The notes: generated from the sequence alone by a model not told the origin. A stretch of DNA of 64,000 nucleotides from Archivesica marissinica (GCA_014843695.1 CM026401.1:48744405-48808404); one strand, 5' to 3'; shown: positions 24,773 through 35,582, numbered from the stretch's first letter. A program made the numbers and translations.

Positions 24773-25045
24773 TACCGTGTGTATTCCCGGCTGTAAGTCA
24801 AATTTTGCCTTGAAAAGGTTTATTTTAAGCAGGAACCTTCCATAAGTCGAGGAACTTTGTGGACATCAGATATTGTGGACATCAGACATTCATTTTTTAA
24901 TGAAACTTGGGCTCAATTGTAGATATCTGGTTGAATTTTTTTCCCCACAATACAAATCACAATTTTATTTTTTAAAAGTTGCTTGTTCCTCGGCCATATG
25001 TCGACATCGACATATTACTCTCATCACCTGTCTGTATAAAAAAAA
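24773..25045. repeat. Interspersed repeat related to the 37780-39690 element
   Basis: Shares CTGTAAGTCAAATTT, the ACCTTCCATAAGTCGAGG region, AACTTTGTGGAC and GTCGACATATTACT in the same order. The start TACCGTGTGTATTCCCGG resembles the reverse complement of the right end near 39690, suggesting a TIR element of unknown class. Confidence 0.55.
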
Positions 25046-25285
25046 AGCTCGACAATTGCGAAACAAGCTCTAACAACTTATATTAATCATTTTGTTGGCT
25101 CGGATGAAAGCATAAATAATGTGGTCATTCGTGTGGGAGGAAACCGGAGCACCCGGAGAAAACCCATCTGTTCGATCTGGAGACCACCCCGTATCATCTC
25201 ACATACTTTCCTGGTCTGAGGATCAAACCCAGGTCGCATTGGTGTGAAGCGCACATGCTAACCACTGCGCTAATCACTAAGCTTG
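25046..25285 (-). mobile_element. SINE family D
   Basis: Tail GCGAAACAAGCTCTAACAAC, central GAAACCGGAGCACCCGGAGA, head GCTAACCACTGCGCTAAT on the minus strand. Confidence 0.87.
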
Positions 25286-25565
25286 ACCTATGGCCTGGAA
25301 TATACAGTATATATAATATAAGCTAACCGTAGACCCGTACCTGCTAACCTATTGTTTGACCTTCGTAAGAATGATACACTGGACAAGAATAGGATATGGC
25401 AGACACAATAAACACACCAGTACCACTACTACCCAGGGACAGATATGGCTAAGTGTATGCAGATTTATGTTAGCTTGATTGCGAAACTAGTTTTTTTACA
25501 ACAATTAGTTTAATCGCTCGCAAGATTGATTCCTCAATGAAATCCATCAACATTGTACAAGTTAG

Positions 25566-25737
25566 TTTATACAAATTTATTTTAGCTCGATTGCGAAACA
25601 AGTTATTTCAATTTATATTAATCACTCTCGAGACCTTATTCCTGATGGAATCCACCGCCACAAAGGAGAGAGAGAAGAGGCAATGTGGAATTTAAATGCC
25701 TTGCCTAACGGCTCCAGCGGGGCTCAAACTCGAACAA
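25566..25737 (-). mobile_element. SINE family C, head truncated
   Basis: Starts with the tail complement TTTATACAAATTTATTTTAG and ends within the B box region GGCTCCAGCGGGGCTC. Confidence 0.87.
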
Positions 25738-26079
25738 GTTGGTGCCACAGACACAACCAAGCGTAAATGACCTACTTTGACTGGCAAATTCTCAATATAA
25801 CAATGACATTACAATCCAACGGGGGAGGGGGGGGGTCTATTTACAATATTCAGAGCTAGCTCCAGAAACCAGTGAACCAGACTAGATAACAACAAAGAAC
25901 GTGGATTATATGACGGTATTATGTAAAACTAATCTAAAAATGTTCTATTTGAAGGATGTTCAACTCGAGATGGAGAGAGACTTTGTGAAACTCCAGACAG
26001 GAAATATACATGAAATAAATGTATCAAATTCCTTCTTCCTTCAAAGTCTTGACTCTCTTCTATCTCTGTGTGTTTGTTT

Positions 26080-26308
26080 GTTTGGGTTTTACGCCTTCAT
26101 CAGCACCATTTTGGGCATGGCAGTTAACACCTTTCAACACCTTTCCTGGCCAGTCTCAAGCGATTAACCAGTACTTGGTGCACCAACCTCCGTAAGAAAC
26201 TGCCAACAGACACGGCCTGAGCGGGGCTCGAAGCAGTGACCATCAGTGATGATAGGTTACAGTGGTATACAAGTCAGCGACCGTTACCACTCGACCCCGG
26301 AGGCGGTC
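26080..26308 (-). mobile_element. SINE family A
   Basis: GGGTTTTACGCCTTCATCAG to CACTCGACCCCGGAGGCGG; a deletion removes part of the body (GGGCATGGCAGTTAACACC). Confidence 0.87.
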
Positions 26309-26354
26309 TCACTTCTACCAAAGCCTTCCACAGACAATAGTAATGATATAATAG

Positions 26355-26551
26355 CTTCTGCTTCAGGTGCGAAAGTTCGAGCCCCGCTGGAGCCGTTATG
26401 AGTGTGCCCTTAGGCAAGAAGGCATTTAAATTCCACATTGCCTCTTCTCTCTCCCTAATGGCGTGAGGTCAGGAATGAGGACTCCAGAGTGATTAATATA
26501 AGTTGTAAGAACTTGTTCCGCAATCGAGCTAAAATAAATTTGTATAAACTA
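26355..26551 (+). mobile_element. SINE family C, 5'-truncated, 9-bp target duplication
   Basis: ATATAATAG at 26346-26354 and 26552-26560 flank a copy starting inside the tRNA-like head (CTTCTGCTTCAGGTGCG). A truncated copy with intact duplication indicates insertion of an already 5'-truncated cDNA. Confidence 0.9.
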
Positions 26552-26560
26552 ATATAATAG

Positions 26561-26952
26561 CATAACATTTTTGTTCACTACACATATTTCTCATTCAGAA
26601 ACATTACCTCCCATCACATTTTGATATAAGACCGATGTCCATCAGCTGTGACAGTCGTACGCCATAACTCGTGTAATATATTATTACCCAAACCTCCTAC
26701 ATAATTTGTATTTTCGTTAGTTTTGATCAACATTAGCCAGTCGATTCGAGGGGCGGTTTAAACCACCGGTTTTCCGATTAAAACCCTGGTCAATACTCCC
26801 AATATTAAATTTAATGGTTTTTTATACTTTTGACTGTGTTTTTTAAACATCAGCCCAGACTATGAAACCGTTTTTCAAGCTCAGGCAATAGCACTTTAAA
26901 TATTTTAATCCTACTATTGATTGGTCATGTGACTTGCTTTGCCATGTCTTGT
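26561..26952. other. No gene seen
   Basis: AT-rich spacer; nothing recognised. Confidence 0.4.
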
Positions 26953-27183
26953 GGAAGTCGTGATAGCGCAGTGGATGCGCGTTCGCTTCAGGTGCGAAAG
27001 GTCCGGAGTTCGAGCCCCGCTGGAGCCGTTACGATTGTGTCCTTAGGCAAGGCATTTAAATTCCACGTTGCCTCTTCTCTCCCTCGTGACGATGGATTCC
27101 ATCAGGAATGAGGTCTCGAGAGCGATTTATATAAGTTGAAAGAACTTGTTTCGCAATCGAGCTAAAATAAATTTGTATAAACT
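26953..27183 (+). mobile_element. SINE family C, full length
   Basis: Head GGAAGTCGTGATAGCGCAGT with GGATGCGCGTTCGCTTCAGG (A-box region) and B box GAGTTCGAGCCCC, then body GGCATTTAAATTCCACGTTG, GATTCCATCAGGAATGAGGT and tail TTCGCAATCGAGCTAAAATA. This is the reference copy for the family. Confidence 0.92.
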
Positions 27184-27189
27184 ATAAAC

Positions 27190-27502
27190 TTGGATAACGA
27201 TACAACCCAGCACTTTGGATAATGGTACAACCCAGTCCTTTGGATAACGGTACAACCCAGTCCTTTGGATAATGGTACAACCCAGTCCTTTGGATAATGG
27301 TACAACCCAGTCCTTTGGATAATGGTACAACCCAGTCCTTTGGATAATGGTACAACCCAGTCCTTTGGATAACGGTACAACCCAGTCCTTTGGATAATGG
27401 TACAACCCAGCCGCTTGGATAATGGTACAACCCAGCCGCTTGGATAATGGTACAACCCAGCCGCTTGTATAATGGTACAACCCAGCCGCTTGGATAACAG
27501 TA
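27190..27502. repeat. 25-bp tandem repeat, about 12 copies
   Basis: Unit GGTACAACCCAGTCCTTTGG then ATAAT; right-hand units have CAGCCGCTTGG. It starts right after a SINE tail. Open minus frames are artefacts. Confidence 0.95.
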
Positions 27503-27636
27503 TAATATAGGTACATTTATGCTAATCATGTTATGTTTACAAGCTGTGACACCTATCACATAATACACTATTCAATGTACAGTTAACATTGAATTAATAA
27601 GAGATCGCTCAAGGGACTGCAAATACATGTGTCTCT

Positions 27637-27955
27637 TAACCCATTCAACACCAAGTAACTGACATGGACTGGTGCATGATATTTAAACCCATTCAACACC
27701 AAGTAACTGACATGGACTGGTGCATGATATTTAAACCCATTCAACACCAAGTAACTGACATGGACTGGTGCATGATATTAAAACCCATTTAACACCAAGT
27801 AACTGACATGGACTGGTGCATGATATTTAAACCCATTCAACACCAAGTAACTGACATGGACTGGTGCATGATATTTAAACCCATTCAACACCAAGTAACT
27901 GACATGGACTGGTGCATGATATTTTTAGACCAATAAATTAATAAGAAAATTACAT
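27637..27955 (+). repeat. 48-bp tandem array built from the 5' end of MITE family F, plus MITE stump
   Basis: CCCATTCAACACCAAGTAAC then TGACATGGACTGGTGCATGATATTTAAA in pieces is repeated six times at 48-bp spacing; the last copy runs on into the normal MITE body (AGACCAATAAATTAATAAGA) and then breaks off at 27955. Confidence 0.93.
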
Positions 27956-28075
27956 CCCAGCGTTGGATATTCGCACTCGCCATGGCGATAACGTTTTTAG
28001 ACTGGCGAGAAACGTTTACTACGCACTCGACATCGTGGCGAGATGTCTTATTTTTTTTTTTTAATTTTTATAATT

Positions 28076-28162
28076 TATTTATTTTACAACGATTGCGAAG
28101 CAAGTTTGAACAACTTATATTAATCACTCTCGTTGGCTCGGATGTAAGCGTATATGTGGTTA
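28076..28162 (-). mobile_element. SINE family D tail fragment
   Basis: TTTATTTTACAACGATTGCG to GGATGTAAGCGTATATGTGG. Confidence 0.8.
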
Positions 28163-28299
28163 TAAAGGTTTTTAATAAAAAAAGATAAGTTGAATGGGGA
28201 CAGTCCTAAAAATGATTCAAAATCAACCCCCCTTAGTTAAACAGTTACTTACATAGCAATTTTGAAGAAAAATTATCTAAAAAAGTGACCAAATTTAAG

Positions 28300-28640
28300 A
28301 TAAAAAAAGAGGTTGATTTTACCCCAAAGTCCACCAGAATGCACCATTTTGTGTCTACTTAAAACAAATTTCGTGGGGGGCATGCCCCCGGACCCCCCTA
28401 GCATGGCAATTGCCTGTGGCACTTGCATCCGGTTGCTTTGCCACCGGACAGAACCACATTCAATGACCTGTACCATTTATTTGCGGCCGGAACTAATTCT
28501 TAAGTACAGGCCAAAAATTGGCCTGTACTATTTCATCTTGGCCGGTACCTTTTCTCAAGTACAGGCCAAGTTGGCCGGAACATATCGACACGAATATCCA
28601 ACGCTGCATCCCAACACAAGGATCGCAATGAATGCAATAC
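28300..28640. repeat. Unclassified repeat-like segment with C/G palindrome
   Basis: GGGGGGCATGCCCCCGGACC lies next to several inverted GGCCGG / CCGGCC and AAGTACAGGCCAA motifs. Such motifs are typical of transposon flanks, but I cannot assign a family. Confidence 0.4.
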
Positions 28641-29414
28641 GACGCTCGTATTGGTTGTATGGGAGAAAATACCCTTTCATAATTATGACGTCTTGGTCGG
28701 CTTCAATGCAATGCGACGCTGCTATTATTAGGAAATGCCTTCAGATAAGTCAGGTGTGACTTTGTTGTTTCATTCCTCGATTGGTTCATATAAAGGCTAG
28801 TGACGTCGGTTTAATTTGAGAAGTTCTAAAATAAGATCCAAGCGTTGAACGAAGACAAGTTAAACAGGTGCCCTGTGTATACTGTATATCTTATTCGGAA
28901 CATAACGGAAAGCATGGAGCCTTATTATATACATACCTTCTTTATTTCTTGGAATATTTTAATAATTGTGGCATTTCCAGAAAATCAAATACTTGCTTAA
29001 ATCTCTATATTTTCTCCCCAGAAAGTTTAACACTCTTGAGGGAGTGTGACATGCCGATTGCAATATCATTAACTTTGACTGACAGGTGGTGACTTGCATG
29101 CACACACTAGCTAGTTTAAACAGATGCATAATGCCCGATGGTCAAGTGTACTTATGTCGACGATTCGTACATGGTCTTTTAATTGATATAAATCATCATG
29201 ATGGGCCAGATTTTTTATGTGGTCGCTGGTCACATAATGAAAAAATCGTTTACTTGATAGAGGGAACATGTTCTGGCGAGATTGATAATGTTGTTTTAAT
29301 AAAAAAAAATTGCTTAATAGGTGGTCGGTCGCATGTACGATGTCGACTCTATGATATAATGGTATTCATTAGCACATTTCTATACTCGTCATAGCCTATC
29401 TAAACATATTACTA
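28641..29414. other. No supported gene
   Basis: Two short plus frames (28868-29092 and 29086-29394) lack recognisable domains; AT content is high. Confidence 0.4.
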
Positions 29415-29836
29415 GTTTCTGTCCGCGTTTGCTCATTCGTGCTGAACAGTTACATCACTCATAGTAACGCACTTAACCCTTTTAACACCAAGTAACTGAC
29501 ATGGACTGGTGCACGATATTTAAACCCATTCAACACCAAGTAACTGACATGGACTGGTGCATGATATTTAAACCCATTCAACACCAAGTAACTGACATGG
29601 ACTGGTGCACGATATTTAACCCATTCAACCCCAAGTAACTGACATGGACTGGTGCATGATATTTTTAGACCAATAAATTAATACGAAAATTACATTTGAA
29701 CCAGTTCATTTATCAAAATGGGTAATTTTGTCTAAAAATAGTAATATTACTGGCAAAAAGTGCAGATCCTGATGAGCTCATCTGGATCTACACTTTTTGT
29801 AAGCCTACTTAGAGGTCTGTAGTGTTGAAAGGGTTA
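29415..29836 (+). repeat. Inverted-duplication arm 1 (MITE F with tandem 5' ends)
   Basis: Begins GTTTCTGTCCGCGTTTGCTC, then four 48-bp copies of the MITE F 5' end, then the full MITE to GTTGAAAGGGTTAA. Its reverse complement is at 35160-35582 with the same private variants: GATGAGCTCATCTGG (deleted palindrome), AATACGAAAATTAC and a CACGATATTTAACCC junction. Confidence 0.93.
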
Positions 29837-30377
29837 AGAACGTACTTCAATTCAAGGGTTTGACTGAGCCAAACAAAAGCAGTGGTAAATTGGAAAAACT
29901 CTGGCAAAGACAAGTTTTTATAAAGCTGATTCAAGTCGGCTAACAAGCTAAGAATTGTGGACAGAAACAAGTAGGCCCAGTACAACTGACTTGCTACATG
30001 ATACACTAATCAACACTTACAGAGCCCATAAAAGCCTGAAAATATAGGATTATGTATTAATGACATCTACTATTGTAAGGTGGTAGAAGCTAGTAGAAGC
30101 GTGACATTTACTGTTGAAACTAAGTAAATGCCATATCGGAGACATTTTAAGGACAGCAGCGCTCAGTATGGCTTCTTGATTTAAACAATCTGAAAACAGC
30201 AAGAAATGACTTTCCCTTTGCTGGCATCTTGTGGTAATGTTATTATCCACGGCTTCTGCTAGGAGAAAACACACCGCCTACACAAAAACAAAAAACACAC
30301 ATTTATTTACGAGATGTATTTTTCAAAAATGAATGGTAAAGTGTGTATGAGGGAAGAAATAGTTTATAAGTACATAC
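29837..30377 (-). other. SNRK intron sequence just downstream of the 30378 donor
   Basis: No SNRK-like exon is seen. The minus frame at 30274-30050 has no matching phase and no similarity that I recognise. Confidence 0.4.
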
Positions 30378-30560
30378 CGTGGCGAGAGTGCCAATGGTTC
30401 AAGGTGAGGTTTGGGGTGACTGCCAGGTGGTGCAGAGTGTTTCCTTAGGCCCTGGAGAGCCGCTTGACTGGCCACGTCGAGGCGATGTTTGCGAAGACGT
30501 CTCTCGGCCAGGAGATAGTATGTTGCTGTGATGTGATTGTACATATCTTTTTCCAATGAT
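30378..30560 (-). CDS. SNRK: SNRK exon: end of UBA-like domain and start of C-terminal tail
   Basis: The 183-nt exon has acceptor CTATTTTCAG before 30560 and donor GTATGTAC after 30378. Joined in phase 2 it continues the previous exon as Q-S-L-E-K-D-M-Y-N-H-I-T-A-T-Y-Y-L-L-A-E-R; the YNHITATYxLLAER motif is diagnostic of SNRK just after the UBA-like region. The rest is a basic, Pro-rich tail start with HSAPPGSHPKPHLEPLALSPR, ending in phase 2 (CG of Arg). The last ~15 exon bases on the acceptor side and the acceptor itself are copied three more times upstream in a 73-bp tandem array, so decoy acceptors lie directly upstream of the true one. Confidence 0.93.
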
Positions 30561-30829
30561 CTGAAAATAGGTTAATATTATACATCCAAGCTTTGCTTAA
30601 ACTTGTTATACAGTCAAACCTTTCTCCAATGATCTAAAAATATGTCAATATTATACATCCAAGCTTTGCTTAAACTTGTTATACAGTCAAACCTTTCTCT
30701 AATGATCTAAAAATAGGTCAATATTATACATCCAAGCTTTGCTTAAACTTGTTATACAGTCAAACCTTTCTCCAATGATCTAAAAATAGGTTAATATTAT
30801 ACATCCAAGCTTTGCTTAAACTTGTTATA
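30545..30829. repeat. 73-bp tandem array that duplicates the SNRK exon edge and acceptor
   Basis: CCAATGATCT begins at 30553 (true exon edge), 30626, 30699 (CTAATGATCT) and 30772, exact 73-bp spacing. Each unit carries the exon start, the minus-strand acceptor-like TATTTTTAG, AACAAGTTTAAGCAAAGC in reverse sense, and TACAGTCAAACC, which is the start of the TIR element at 30830. Confidence 0.95.
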
Positions 30830-31008
30830 CAGTCAAACCAGTGTTAGTGGTCACCTCTACTAAGCAGCCAACCTGCATTAAGCAACCAGTTTTCAGATTC
30901 CCAATATGTTGTTTTATTATACATTTTAACCTATATTAAGCAGCCACCTGTGCTAAGCAGTCACTTTCTGTGATTCCCTTGGCTGGCTGCTTAAGACAGG
31001 TTTGACTA
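30830..31008. mobile_element. Tigger/pogo-like MITE
   Basis: CAGTCAAACCAGTGTTAGTG at the left, GACAGGTTTGACT at the right, TA on both sides, internal AAGCAGCCA motifs. Two relatives are at 59084 and 59857. Confidence 0.85.
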
Positions 31009-31262
31009 TAGATATAGTACAATAACATGAAATATAAATTATGTCTTCATGAGTGTGTAAGAGTGTGTAAGGAAAATGTCTTGATTCATATATCCATGCC
31101 ATCAGGGCAAATTAATATCACCATATTCAATATTAGGAAAATATTATTTTAATATTATTGAAAATCTAGGATTTATTTTATTATGGCCTTACATATGTAT
31201 ACTGATGCATAATAAGAGACATCTGTAATTTTCTGTTACCTCCCTTGGCATATAAAGTCTGA
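31009..31262. other. Unremarkable intron spacer
   Basis: No gene or repeat recognised. Confidence 0.4.
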
Positions 31263-31546
31263 TTAACCCTTTCAACCCCATAGGCCTCTAAATAGGCCAC
31301 ATGCCTCTAAATAGGCCACAGGCCTCTAAATAGGCTTATGAAAAGTGTAGATCCAGATGAGCCGGCTCGTGACGAGCCGTCTCATCAGGATCTGCACTTT
31401 TTTGCCAGTAATAATTATTACTATTTTTAGATAAAATTACCCATTTTGATAAATGAACTGGTCCAAAGGTAATTTTCTTATTAATTTATTGGTCTGAAAA
31501 TATCACGCACCAGTCCATGTCAGTTACTTGGGGTTGAATGGGTTAA
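31263..31546 (-). mobile_element. MITE family F with 3 tandem subterminal units
   Basis: TTAA at both ends; CCTCTAAATAGGCCACA is repeated three times at the CCCTTTCAAC end, so this copy has an expansion at the end opposite to the 48-bp arrays. Confidence 0.92.
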
Positions 31547-32265
31547 AGTCTTATATCATCTCAACTCAAGGATTATTTATAATTTTTACATTCCATGATG
31601 CAACAAGGTGAAATCTAGCTCCAAACAACTACTACACAATGTACATATAGTCATTAGAATTGCTAACCATACGACACATAATTATACCATTGATTTGGAA
31701 AATACTCGTGTACACAAAGCCATGACATGCTTTAGATCAAAGTCCAACAAAGTTACATTGATTAGAAATCAAATTCTACTAAAATCCTAGTTCAAACATT
31801 TGAATCGAGGAGGACTGAAGTTACCATGTGAGTAACACCGGAGTCGGCATATACTTGATGATACAATTTTGGAAAGCACAGCAAAACTGCCACCACCTAT
31901 GGGCGACAACTCTGGTGTTACTTGCACAAGTTTGCCCATTATCACACTTATCTTAGATCAAAAATGAGACAGGCCTCCATCCTGCTCAAGAGGGGAAATA
32001 TACCATTTTCATCCTAATTCAGTGGGCAATAACTCTTACACCACACAGCGGATTTAGTCAATTATGGAACTTATTCGCAGTCATAGACCAGTATCCACGA
32101 GTAACTCGTGACGAGTTGGATGAAGATTAATACAAAAACGACATCTCATCCTGCTCACGAAAGAGTGAAATACAGCATTACTGTCTAATTCAGGGGCCAT
32201 AACTCTGGTACTAAAGTGACAAAATGTGTCTCATTATGAAACTCATCCGAAATTTCATGTGCAAG
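31547..32265. other. No gene seen
   Basis: Sequence such as GGGCAACAACTCTGGTGTTA repeats loosely (31900, 32030, 32200), hinting at an old repeat, but no family is clear. Confidence 0.4.
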
Positions 32266-32429
32266 CAGGGATCATTCTAGAGGGCGATGTGGGCGAAATA
32301 GTCGCCCTAGGGACCCTGACTTCGCCCTCTGGGGGCCCCACTTCAGAAGTATATTAAAGAACACCATTTAAGGAAGCGATCACGTGCTTTCTCACTTCTC
32401 TCAAAAATTCTGACCTAGAATGAACCCTG
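32266..32429. mobile_element. Short complete copy of hAT-like family H
   Basis: Starts CAGGGATCATTCTAGAGGGC and ends CTAGAATGAACCCTG. GTGCAAG occurs directly before (32259-32265) and after (32430-32436), a 7-bp trace of a probable 8-bp hAT target duplication. Confidence 0.82.
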
Positions 32430-32614
32430 GTGCAAGTTCAGACAAGACTGCTCCAGAAATTGTACCTCTAAAGAGTACTCATATAATAATGGATGACCGG
32501 GACTTACTGGTCAGGCGAATTAATAAAGACTAAATTTAACTTGGTACAATGACACTCTTGGCTGTACATAAATGCTCTGGGTATACTTTGATGATACAGA
32601 AAGAATTGCAAGAT

Positions 32615-32778
32615 GGTACAGTTGTCGCCAGATCAAACAGGTGGGTTTTCTACGGGCATTCCGGTTTCCTCCCACACGAATGACCACAATTACGCTTTCA
32701 TCCGCGCCAATGAGAGCGATTAATGTAAGTTGTTAGAACTTGCTTCACAATCGTTAAATAAAGTTTAAACTTTAAACT
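32615..32778 (+). mobile_element. SINE family D, head missing
   Basis: Starts at TCGCCAGATCAAACAGGTGG, keeps the central CCGGTTTCCTCCCACACGAA motif, ends with TTGCTTCACAATCG plus TAAATAAAG. Confidence 0.85.
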
Positions 32779-32887
32779 GATGAGTGATGCCAATGCAAAC
32801 CATTTTGTTGTTGGTTTTGGGGGGAGGTTCTTAAATCGAACGACAGCTTAGGTAATATGGCGACTCTCCAGCTGTTATTGGCGGAGG

Positions 32888-33140
32888 AAGACATGGAAGT
32901 CATGATAGGCGCAGTGGTAGCGCGGTTCGCTAGAGCTTTCACCTCAGGTGCGAAAGGCCTGGAGTTTGCGCCAAGCTGTAGCCGTTATGATTGTGCTCTT
33001 AGGCATTTAAATTCCACGTTGCCTCTTCTCTCACCCTCGTGGCGATGGATTCCATCAGGAATGAGGTCTCAAGAGCGATTAATATAAGTTGTAAGAACTT
33101 GTTTGGCAATCAAGCTTAAATAAATTTGTATCAACTAATT
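32888..33140 (+). mobile_element. SINE family C
   Basis: Head GGAAGTCATGATAGGCGCAG with an insert, body GGCATTTAAATTCCACGTTG, tail ending AAATAAATTTGTATCAACT. Confidence 0.87.
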
Positions 33141-33648
33141 CAGGCACCCAGGTTGTACCACCGACCTTCCACAAGCCAACTGGATAGGATTCGAACCTAC
33201 AGCAGTGAGGGGCAAGTGATTTGAAGTCTACGACTGTGATCACTCACTCGGCCACAATGCAAAAACTATAATTCCAGAAAATGAAATAGGTCATTGCTTG
33301 TAATGTATTATGGTAAATTCCAATAAAAATACAGAGGAAAGCAAACTAACCATTCAATCTTGTGTCATTGCAAAATCTAGTTATTTTCTCCCAACATTTC
33401 AGTAATGAAGTATTTTTCCTGATTTCACCTAATGACTTTTCCCCCCTCATTAACAGTCCATTACTGGAGGCTATAATGTCTGCCAGTGGTCAGGTCTGTA
33501 ATCAGATGACCCAGTCACCTATACACATTCTCATAACACACAACATTACCACACATTCATCATCTTAGTGTATTCTAGTCAAGTCCTGTATTATTTATTT
33601 AGGTAAAAGCTGGGGTGTATTAAACAGATTGGTACGGTGACACTAAAC
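33141..33648. other. No gene seen
   Basis: A tRNA-like fragment (TAGGATTCGAACCTACAGCA with GTCTACGACTGTGATCACTC) at 33188-33260 on the minus strand suggests one more old SINE head; the rest is plain. Confidence 0.35.
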
Positions 33649-33805
33649 AGGACCTCCTACGTGGTCCAGTGGTTGCAGTCGCTTACTTGTATACCACTGT
33701 AACCTATCATCGCTGATGGTCACGAGATCAAGCCCCTCTCAGGCCATGTCTGTTTATATGAAAAAGTTGGCAGTTTCTTACGGAGGCTGGTGCACCAAGT
33801 ACTGG
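33649..33805 (+). mobile_element. SINE family A, 3' end replaced
   Basis: CCTCCTACGTGGTCCAGTGG, GAGATCAAGCCCCTCTC, TTCTTACGGAGGCTGGTGCA; breaks off at ACTGGTTAAC where a family G MITE begins. Confidence 0.85.
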
Positions 33806-34141
33806 TTAACTGTTTTAGCTCCACTATCCGAATAGCAAACAGCATAAAGCCTGATCTGGCTCTATGCTGTATGCAAAAGTAACTTTAGTTGCGATTAGGT
33901 TAACGCTTTGCCTGCTGAGTAAATAAAATCACATTCGTAAACAACATAGATCCAGATCAACTGCGGCGTAACACTGCGTCTGATCAGGATCTATGTTGTT
34001 TGCTATAAAGCCACGTGTTTTAGCTCCACTATCCAAATAGCAAACAGCATAGAGCTGGATCATAGAGCCAGTTCTGTGTGTTCTGATCTGGCTCTATCTA
34101 TGCTGTTTGATTTTATCTGCCACTAGAGTACAAAGGGTTAA
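33806..34141. mobile_element. MITE family G, apparent double copy
   Basis: TTAA at both ends. TTTTAGCTCCACTATCC with AATAGCAAACAGCATA occurs twice (33812 and 34018), with a GATCAGGATCTATGTTGTTT palindrome arm between. Confidence 0.8.
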
Positions 34142-35159
34142 GAGACAATTCCCTAGCTACTTAACTGGGTGATACTCTGTACTGCCATCTGCATCTATAT
34201 ACACACACTGTAAAGTTGTGATACACCCTTAATTTTCAGGACCAAATTCCCTGGACTATGTCAACAGACAGTGAAGATGGTTTCATAATTGGGCCATTAA
34301 ATGTGGCTCCAAGAAAGATAAGTAAATCATTCAGCCAGGATACATAAATTGTCTATAGATGGGGAAGACAAATCAATAACATCCATTCACTGTAGATGAG
34401 AAATGTTAGTAAAAGGTTGACAAGTCTGAGACAAAATGGCAGATTTGTTTAGTAATAATATACCCATATGTATTGCATGTGAGCAGGCATTGATATATTC
34501 TGCATTGTTGGTCATATTAATATACTAATCACATAACTCTGCTCGTATTCAGTGTAATTTCTTATATGTACACACGTTTATTAACACTTGGAAGGATTCT
34601 AATTGGTCACGGCATGACAGTGACATCATGCAATGCACATTCGCAATATACATGTTGATTGTGTACATGCTTTATTTGTTGAAAATCAACTGCTTACATC
34701 AATCAAATGCTAAATATGCACTAACAGTGGCCGGTGATTAAAAATATTGGGTCGATTATTTGCGTGAAATTGTTTGATTATCAGGGAATATAAAAGATTT
34801 ATCGACCTTACTTCACTTACGCTGAATCGATCCATTACCACAGAAACGTAATAGTTAAAACCTGCCATCTCATCGACATAACGCAGAAATGTGACATATT
34901 TTGGCTTGAGCATTTGTGTATTTTCGGAAATGTTCGTGTATAACCATTCTGCTTCTATTTATAGCAATTGTATCATGCAGAGAATTTGTTGTTCTTCAAA
35001 TTAACACGAGCAAAAAAGTGAGTGTATATAGATGATGTTATGATTATATTAACGAATCATGAATCAGCGTGCTGTTGGCATCTGCTAATACAGCTAAAAT
35101 TAGAACGTTGCTCAAATAAGTACACGTACAGTATTCTCTAGTTGCCATTGGATTCATAT
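34142..35159. other. No gene or recognised repeat in 1.0 kb
   Basis: AT-rich; only short frames. Confidence 0.45.
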
Positions 35160-35582
35160 TAACGCTTTCAACACCACAGACCTCTAAATAGGCGTACAAA
35201 AAGTGTAGATCCAGATGAGCTCATCAGGATCTGCACTTTTTGCCAGTAATATTACTATTTTTAGACAAAATTACCCATTTTGATAAATGAACTGGTTCAA
35301 ATGTAATTTTCGTATTAATTTATTGGTCTAAAAATATCATGCACCAGTCCATGTCAGTTACTTGGGGTTGAATGGGTTAAATATCGTGCACCAGTCCATG
35401 TCAGTTACTTGGTGTTGAATGGGTTTAAATATCATGCACCAGTCCATGTCAGTTACTTGGTGTTGAATGGGTTTAAATATCGTGCACCAGTCCATGTCAG
35501 TTACTTGGTGTTAAAAGGGTTAAGTGCGTTACTATGAGTGATGTAACTGTTCAGCACGAATGAGCAAACGCGGACAGAAACC
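35160..35582 (-). repeat. Inverted-duplication arm 2
   Basis: Reverse complement of 29415-29836 including 60 bp beyond the MITE (GCGTTACTATGAGTGATGTA, CACGAATGAGCAAACGCGGA). Only a few differences are visible. Confidence 0.93.

Noticed and set aside
26953..27030. True tRNA gene
   Set aside because: A and B boxes are present, but each head is followed by a shared non-tRNA body and tail and several copies have target duplications: SINE heads.
29086..29394. Plus frame with IMPDGQVYLCRRF and similar strings
   Set aside because: No recognised domain, no splice context, AT-rich with poly-A runs; too weak.
30050..30274. Minus frame just downstream of SNRK exon 30378 as another exon
   Set aside because: Available acceptors (CTCCTAG, CTCCTAGCAG) give the wrong phase and hit TAA; no SNRK similarity.
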